NCBI GenBank assembly: GCA_030867875.1
Contig: JAOWCC010001634.1
Location: forward strand, 9,938,778 to 10,002,777
DNA length: 64,000 nt
Source: Actinernus sp. WN-2022
Lineage: Eukaryota > Cnidaria > Anthozoa > Actiniaria > Actinernidae
Reading direction: 5' to 3'
Positions within the stretch are counted from its first letter, which is position 1. Every line of letters starts with the position of its first letter. The position numbers and the translations under genes are program-made. The notes under the pieces are model-generated. The model did no database searches. It was given only the letters and a program-made list of their open reading frames with translations, and was not told where the DNA came from. Of the stretch, positions 50,001 to 56,000 are shown piece by piece.

Positions 50001-53000
50001 TATGAAGGAGAATACTGCCATCAACAGATCCTGAAGCAATACTGGTGTCATTCCAGTTAAACATCAAACATGACACAGCATCTTTGTGCTCCTACAAAAA
50101 AACAATCATTGCCAAGAAAAACATGTTTTGACATCAAATCAATCAAAATTAATGTGTGTATAATTAGGGTTGCATGACAGCCCAATATTTTGCCAAGAAG
50201 GACAGCTACATTGTACAGTTCACACAAGCTGCTCACACTATTGTTTTACCTTATGGATTGCAGGACATTATTGTGTTCTGTATTATATATTCATAAAACA
50301 CTTTAAAAGGATTCATCCTCACCCATTATAGACAATATCTACCTTTTGTCTCACCCAATACTGAGGTCTCGACTTAAATACTTTGCCTTAATGGGCTCAG
50401 ATGAATCTTATATTTAGGTATATGTTGTAGGTTGTTTCTCAATTCAGGTCATTTTTAAACAACCTAGGTCATTTTTAAACAACCTAGGTTATTTTTAAAA
50501 TATAAATAACCTAGGTCATTTTTAAACAACCTAGCTTATTTTTAAAATGACCTAGGTCATTTTAGGGTCTTTTAAATGTAGGGTTAGGGTTTGTATGACT
50601 ACTGAAGAATTTAAAGTATTACATTTCTACGTTGCGACTTAGCTCTAAAAACCCTAAATTAGTGAGCACCCATTGTTGACGGTTAGGGTGTTTTTAAATG
50701 TAGGGGTAGGGTTTGGATTAGTTCACAGGACCATTGAAGAAGCATTATTTAAAAAGCTTAATTTAGTGACTATAGCTCTAAAATCATTGACTTCAAAGTA
50801 AGTGAACAGCCCTTGTTGACGGTTAGGTTTTTTTTAAATACAGGGTTAGGTTTTGGATTAATTAGTTCACAGGACCATTGAAGAAAAGTGCACTTGAAAA
50901 CACTTGAAAACTTCGCTAAATTCTCCATTAAGTTCAGATGTATTTAGACTCGTTCTATTAATGATTTGGGATTTTAAATGGTTAGCGTTTTTTCAAATTT
51001 GGGGTTAGGTTTTAGAAGGTTTGTATGAAAATTCGACAATATGAATAATTAATATGCTTACACTGAGAAAGCGCCCGATCATTTATCCATTTTTTACGAC
51101 TTTTCACATTCTCGTAGTTCTTTGATTAGAGACTGACAAGACAATATAATACAGTTAATGTTAGAGGTGATGCGCTTTCTTTTGTCTTTACTTTCGGTCA
51201 GTGATTAGTCTCTAAGTCGGTTCGGTTGACACAGTTTGTTTCGAAGTACGAGTGGAGCCGTAATAAAGTCAAGAAACAAAGTATTTTTTCTGGATTTAGC
51301 TTCCTTACTTCCCTTGATTTGCTGCAGCTTTCATAAAAGAACGCAGAGTCAACACAAACGTGTTGTTTAATGTCGTCCATACAATGTTTTCGAAAGATGT
51401 TTCAAAGTCCGATTTTGTTAGTAGTACGCAATTTTGCGCACATAACGAGAGGGACTGGGTTCGACGATAAGTCACTTGGAGAATAAATGATGTGTTCAAA
51501 TCAACAAGCGCTTTCATGGCGCAGTGCGATAATCCACTGGATTAATATCTACCAGGCGTTCCTTGTGATTCGGCCAAGTTAAGCCCGACCGGGCAAGGTT
51601 AGTATGTGGATGGGTGACCGTTGAGTTAAGTGGTACAGTACAGTAAGGTGTGTCAGGGGGGACAAGGAGAAAATTGAGAGGCAGTGGGAAGGGAGGGGAA
51701 GGAAGTAGAGGGGAGGGGTAGTTCGTCAAAAAATATTTTGTAGGAGAGGGGTGGGTGGTTTTTTTTCTTTTTTAAAATGACCTAGGTTGTTTTAAAATGA
51801 CCTAGGTTGTTTTAGAATGACCTAGGTTGTTTTAAAATGACCTAGGTTGTTTTAAAAACAACCTGAAATGAAAAACAACCTACAACATATACAATATTAG
51901 GCAGACTTTGTTTACCTTTATTACCGGTAAGGCCCGTTTACACAGGCGATTTTTGAAATAAGAAGATAGGTTAGTATTGATATAAAGTGAACAGTCACGT
52001 ACTGGCATGAAAATTTTTTTGTGTGCCTCCTTTAGGAAGAGATTCATTCGTTTACGTGCATGCCTGAGAATTGGAGGTGGCCGATAGTTGGTCGACTTAC
52101 ATGTACCATAATATCAAGAAAACCTGTGAAGAACATTGGAAATAAACAATTTTTAGGTGATTTTTGTCTGTGCATGCTTGTCTTCAAAATTTTTGTCTAT
52201 CTATTATGTAGCCAGTCAGATTACAAGTTTGTCAATATTCAGTAGCTTGGTAATATGCTAATTAACTCTAGATGTACATGTTCCTATCAGGTAATGGCCT
52301 GACCTTGTATGTTTTTTTAACACTCTTTGATTTCAAGTCCCACACACTCAATGTCTTGCTTTTACCACCAACCAACAAGTACCTGGATGTAGAGTTGAAT
52401 GCAGCACAAGTATGGCCATCCTGAAAAAATGTTATAACAGTAGTTATTCGTACTGATCGACTCTAGGAAATTTTTATTTTTTAATTAGAGAGAAAAAGTT
52501 GGATAATAAATATTTTATTAGTAAGTTGTTTAAGTGGAGACTTTTTTCCCATTTTCCTCCCATTTATAGTGCTGGAAGGCATCACTAAGTCTGATGAAAC
52601 TAGGCTTCAATCAGCACTTTCTCAAAGAACTGTATCTGTGCATGTTATTGCCAGATGGAGAAGGAGCTTCATTTCTCACTTGTAGGATGGGGCAGGATTT
52701 CTTTAGTCACTAATTAGTGTGGGCTTTATAAATGGAGGTCTGGAGCCACCTATCATAGCTTTTTGGAGTGTTGGACAACATTTGCTTGTCACTGATTCCA
52801 ATATGAAGCTATTATATAAAGGTCAAAATGGCTTTAGACTTATATATGTTACAGGTCAAATTTATATGTTCAGATCATTTTTGTCAACTCCACCTCTGTC
52901 AGTAATTATTTGTTTCCAACCTGGGTCATTTTTTAAACCTAGTTCATTTTTTTACCTAGGTTAATTTTTTTTACCTAGGCCATTTTTTTTACCTACTAGG

Positions 53001-56000
53001 TCATTTGTTTTTTACTTAGGTCATTTCTACAATCAACTATACTACTGGTAATTAGCATATATAAATGTCCTTGCTGGTACTTGAACCAGCAACCATCAGA
53101 TCTGTTAGTCGGAGCCTTATAAGTCCACTGTGCTACTGAGTGACTGATGTGAAACACCATATAATATACTCATTTACTACATATGATAGTGATACTAGTA
53201 CCAGTCCCTTGAGGTCTAGTGGGAATCACAGGACCTTGCTCTTTAAACTTAGCAAGACTGAAACCCTCAAAGTAAACAGTAAAATATGTCAAATGATGTC
53301 CACAGGCCTGAAAGGGTTAATCAAACTTTACCTGGAGCATGACAAGATATAGGAGTTTAATTGGTTTACTCACCCCAACTGCATAGTCAGTAGAACTGTT
53401 CATTGTCCCTTTCATGTAAGTCACCACGACCTTGTCCCCACCAACACTGGCAAGATTTTGGTCTTTACAGCAGTCAAGGAAATTGTTTTGATAATTCAAT
53501 AATGGCACCTTGTTCATACATTTACAAATGTTATTGTTAGTGCTCTATAAACCTGTTTTAAATGAATATATCATTATCTATTAAATAGCTTGTCAGCAAA
53601 ATCACATACTAGTCTACTAATCTATTAGGTTAATTAACTCAGACAATTATATATTAAGAACACTGTCTGGTTCACATAAATCATGTGTTGACAAAATCAA
53701 TCATGGTGTTTCCAGGCCTGATAAGTAGTCTCCTTTCATCTGAATCCTGAAAGGTTTTGGATAAATGTGTAAAATAACTTCTTCTTTTTTGTCACAATAG
53801 ATTTTTAAAAATTGGCTAACTATTGAATACCCTAACAGAAAAAAATACCATCATTCAGCCTCAGGCTATAATTGGCTACATACCGGTAGGTGGCAAGTGG
53901 CTACATGGCTATAGCTATGAAGTCACAAGGCTACATGTAAACTGTACAGTAAGAGTAATTTTAAAACTACACAAAATATTGGTATTAACTAGTTTCAGAT
54001 TGAAAGTGACATGCTGTCGAGTGAATATAGTAGCAATTGATTAGAATCTAAGGGCCTAATCGCACTATAACATTTGAAATGTTGCACCAAAAATATTTTG
54101 CCCAAACAACCCTGACAACTTTGACAATCAAAAGGCACCATTGCACTACGATTTCTTGTTTTGTTTGCCTCAATGGGCTCCACCACAATGGACGGTACAT
54201 GTGTATTTCCCTGGAATTGAATTGCAGATAAACGTACCCTGCGAGCAGGTTTCTCATCTCTAATTTGCCTTTCCTGTCGCTGAGAGAAACCTCTATGCAG
54301 CATGGTATCTGGATTCCCATTGGCTGAGAAAAACGAGACGGTAAACATAGTAGATTTCAGATTGTCCATTTCCTATTGTTAACGGCAAGAGAACGGCGAA
54401 GAAGAGAAAATAAATCTTCGAGGGTATAAATCAAAGCTTTCTTTAGGATAACATAAGGTAGATTTATTGAACAGTCTTGCAGAATCAGCAAGGATCGCCA
54501 AAAAGTCATGCCCATAAATTTATTTCATTTATCAACCGAAAACTGTCAACCTGCACTTTGTAGCCTCCATGCTCGCTAGCTCACATGCTCACTTTCTCAC
54601 ATGACTTGACTTATAAATAATCCCAACAAACAGACATCACAGTACTTTCAAACTTGTAGCAATTATTTGCTGGCAATTAATATCCTGATACTTCACAAAA
54701 TACAAATAATTATTCATGATTGTCATTTCACACATCCAAACAAAACCCTAACCCCACCCCAAGCAAAATCCTAATAATAAAATAAAATAATAATACACTT
54801 TGTCGAATGTATTTAGCATGGTACTTCTAATTAGTGACACTGTTTTTAATAAACTCTATATCCACTGACAGAGGTCATGTCACTGCGTGAGGACCTACTA
54901 ATCTGAGAAGACACTAAGGTCTAACCATTTGCAGATGTCAGCTAGCTTTTTTTTTTTCTCTTAGATATTTACTTCCTATTTCATAGTTTACACTAATACT
55001 GGAAGGTGCATAAAAGAATAAAACAGTGAAAAATACAGCCTTATAACAACAACAACGTGCAGGTGCAACAATGGAGGTGATAAATATATAAATAAACACG
55101 CAAATAAATAATCAGATAAATAATGATTGCTGAAGTAAAGTCAGCTTTAAATGCCCAAGATATGGAGGCATCTTCATTGTCTTGATCGCAGGTCCAATAG
55201 CAACATTAAATAGAGGTAACGATGGAGCATTGATCACATGCTCAGGTAATTTGTTCCATACGCAGATTGTACGAACGTAAAATGAATAGCTATAAAAAGC
55301 AAGAACATTGCACTGTAGCTGACAATAATACAAGTTATGATGTCTAGGGTTTGGGATAATATTGGGAGGGAAGCCAATCCCCACTAAGCCATTACTGATC
55401 TTATAAAACATTGTGGCCTGTTGGGAAAGTCTTCTCTCCTCAAGAGTGTCCCAACCCAGTGTGTTAACAAGTTCCGACGTACCGGTGTAGTGATCATAGT
55501 TGCTGCAAACAAAGCGAGCAGCATTTTTCTGAACTTGTTCAATCTTATTTATGTCAGAATCAGTGTAAGGGTTCCAAGCCTCAGAGGCATATTCAAGTTT
55601 GGGTCTAACTAAAGTTTTGTAAACTCGCTTCTTAACAGATTTGTTACAGGGTTTCAGGGTTCTGCGAACAATACCTAGTGTTTTGTTAGATTTAGATGCG
55701 ATTTTGGAGCAGTGAGTGTTCCAGCGAAGATCATGGGTCTGTGTGACTCCGAGGTAGTCATGAGATGGTGATGGAGATATAGCCTTGATGTTTACATGAT
55801 AGGTAAACTTGCTATATTCACGCTTATTGGTTATGTTCAACAGGTGACAATTGGCAGTATTAAATTCTGAGCTGAGCAAAGACAGCACCTTCTCCCAGTT
55901 ATTTTAAGACCTAGGGCCCGGTTGTTTGAAGCAAGGGTAACTTTATCACTAGGACAGCACTTAATCTGTAATTGTAATATGTACAGTTTACCCTTGGGTT

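Noticed and set aside
51565..51650. Functional 5S rRNA gene
   Set aside because: Only the internal control region is well kept; the 5' part does not match and the terminal stem is missing.
53995..54369. 124-codon minus-strand ORF in NEDD1 intron 1
   Set aside because: No domain, lies in repeat-like sequence (starts AGGGCCTAATCGCAC), and has no phase-compatible place in NEDD1.
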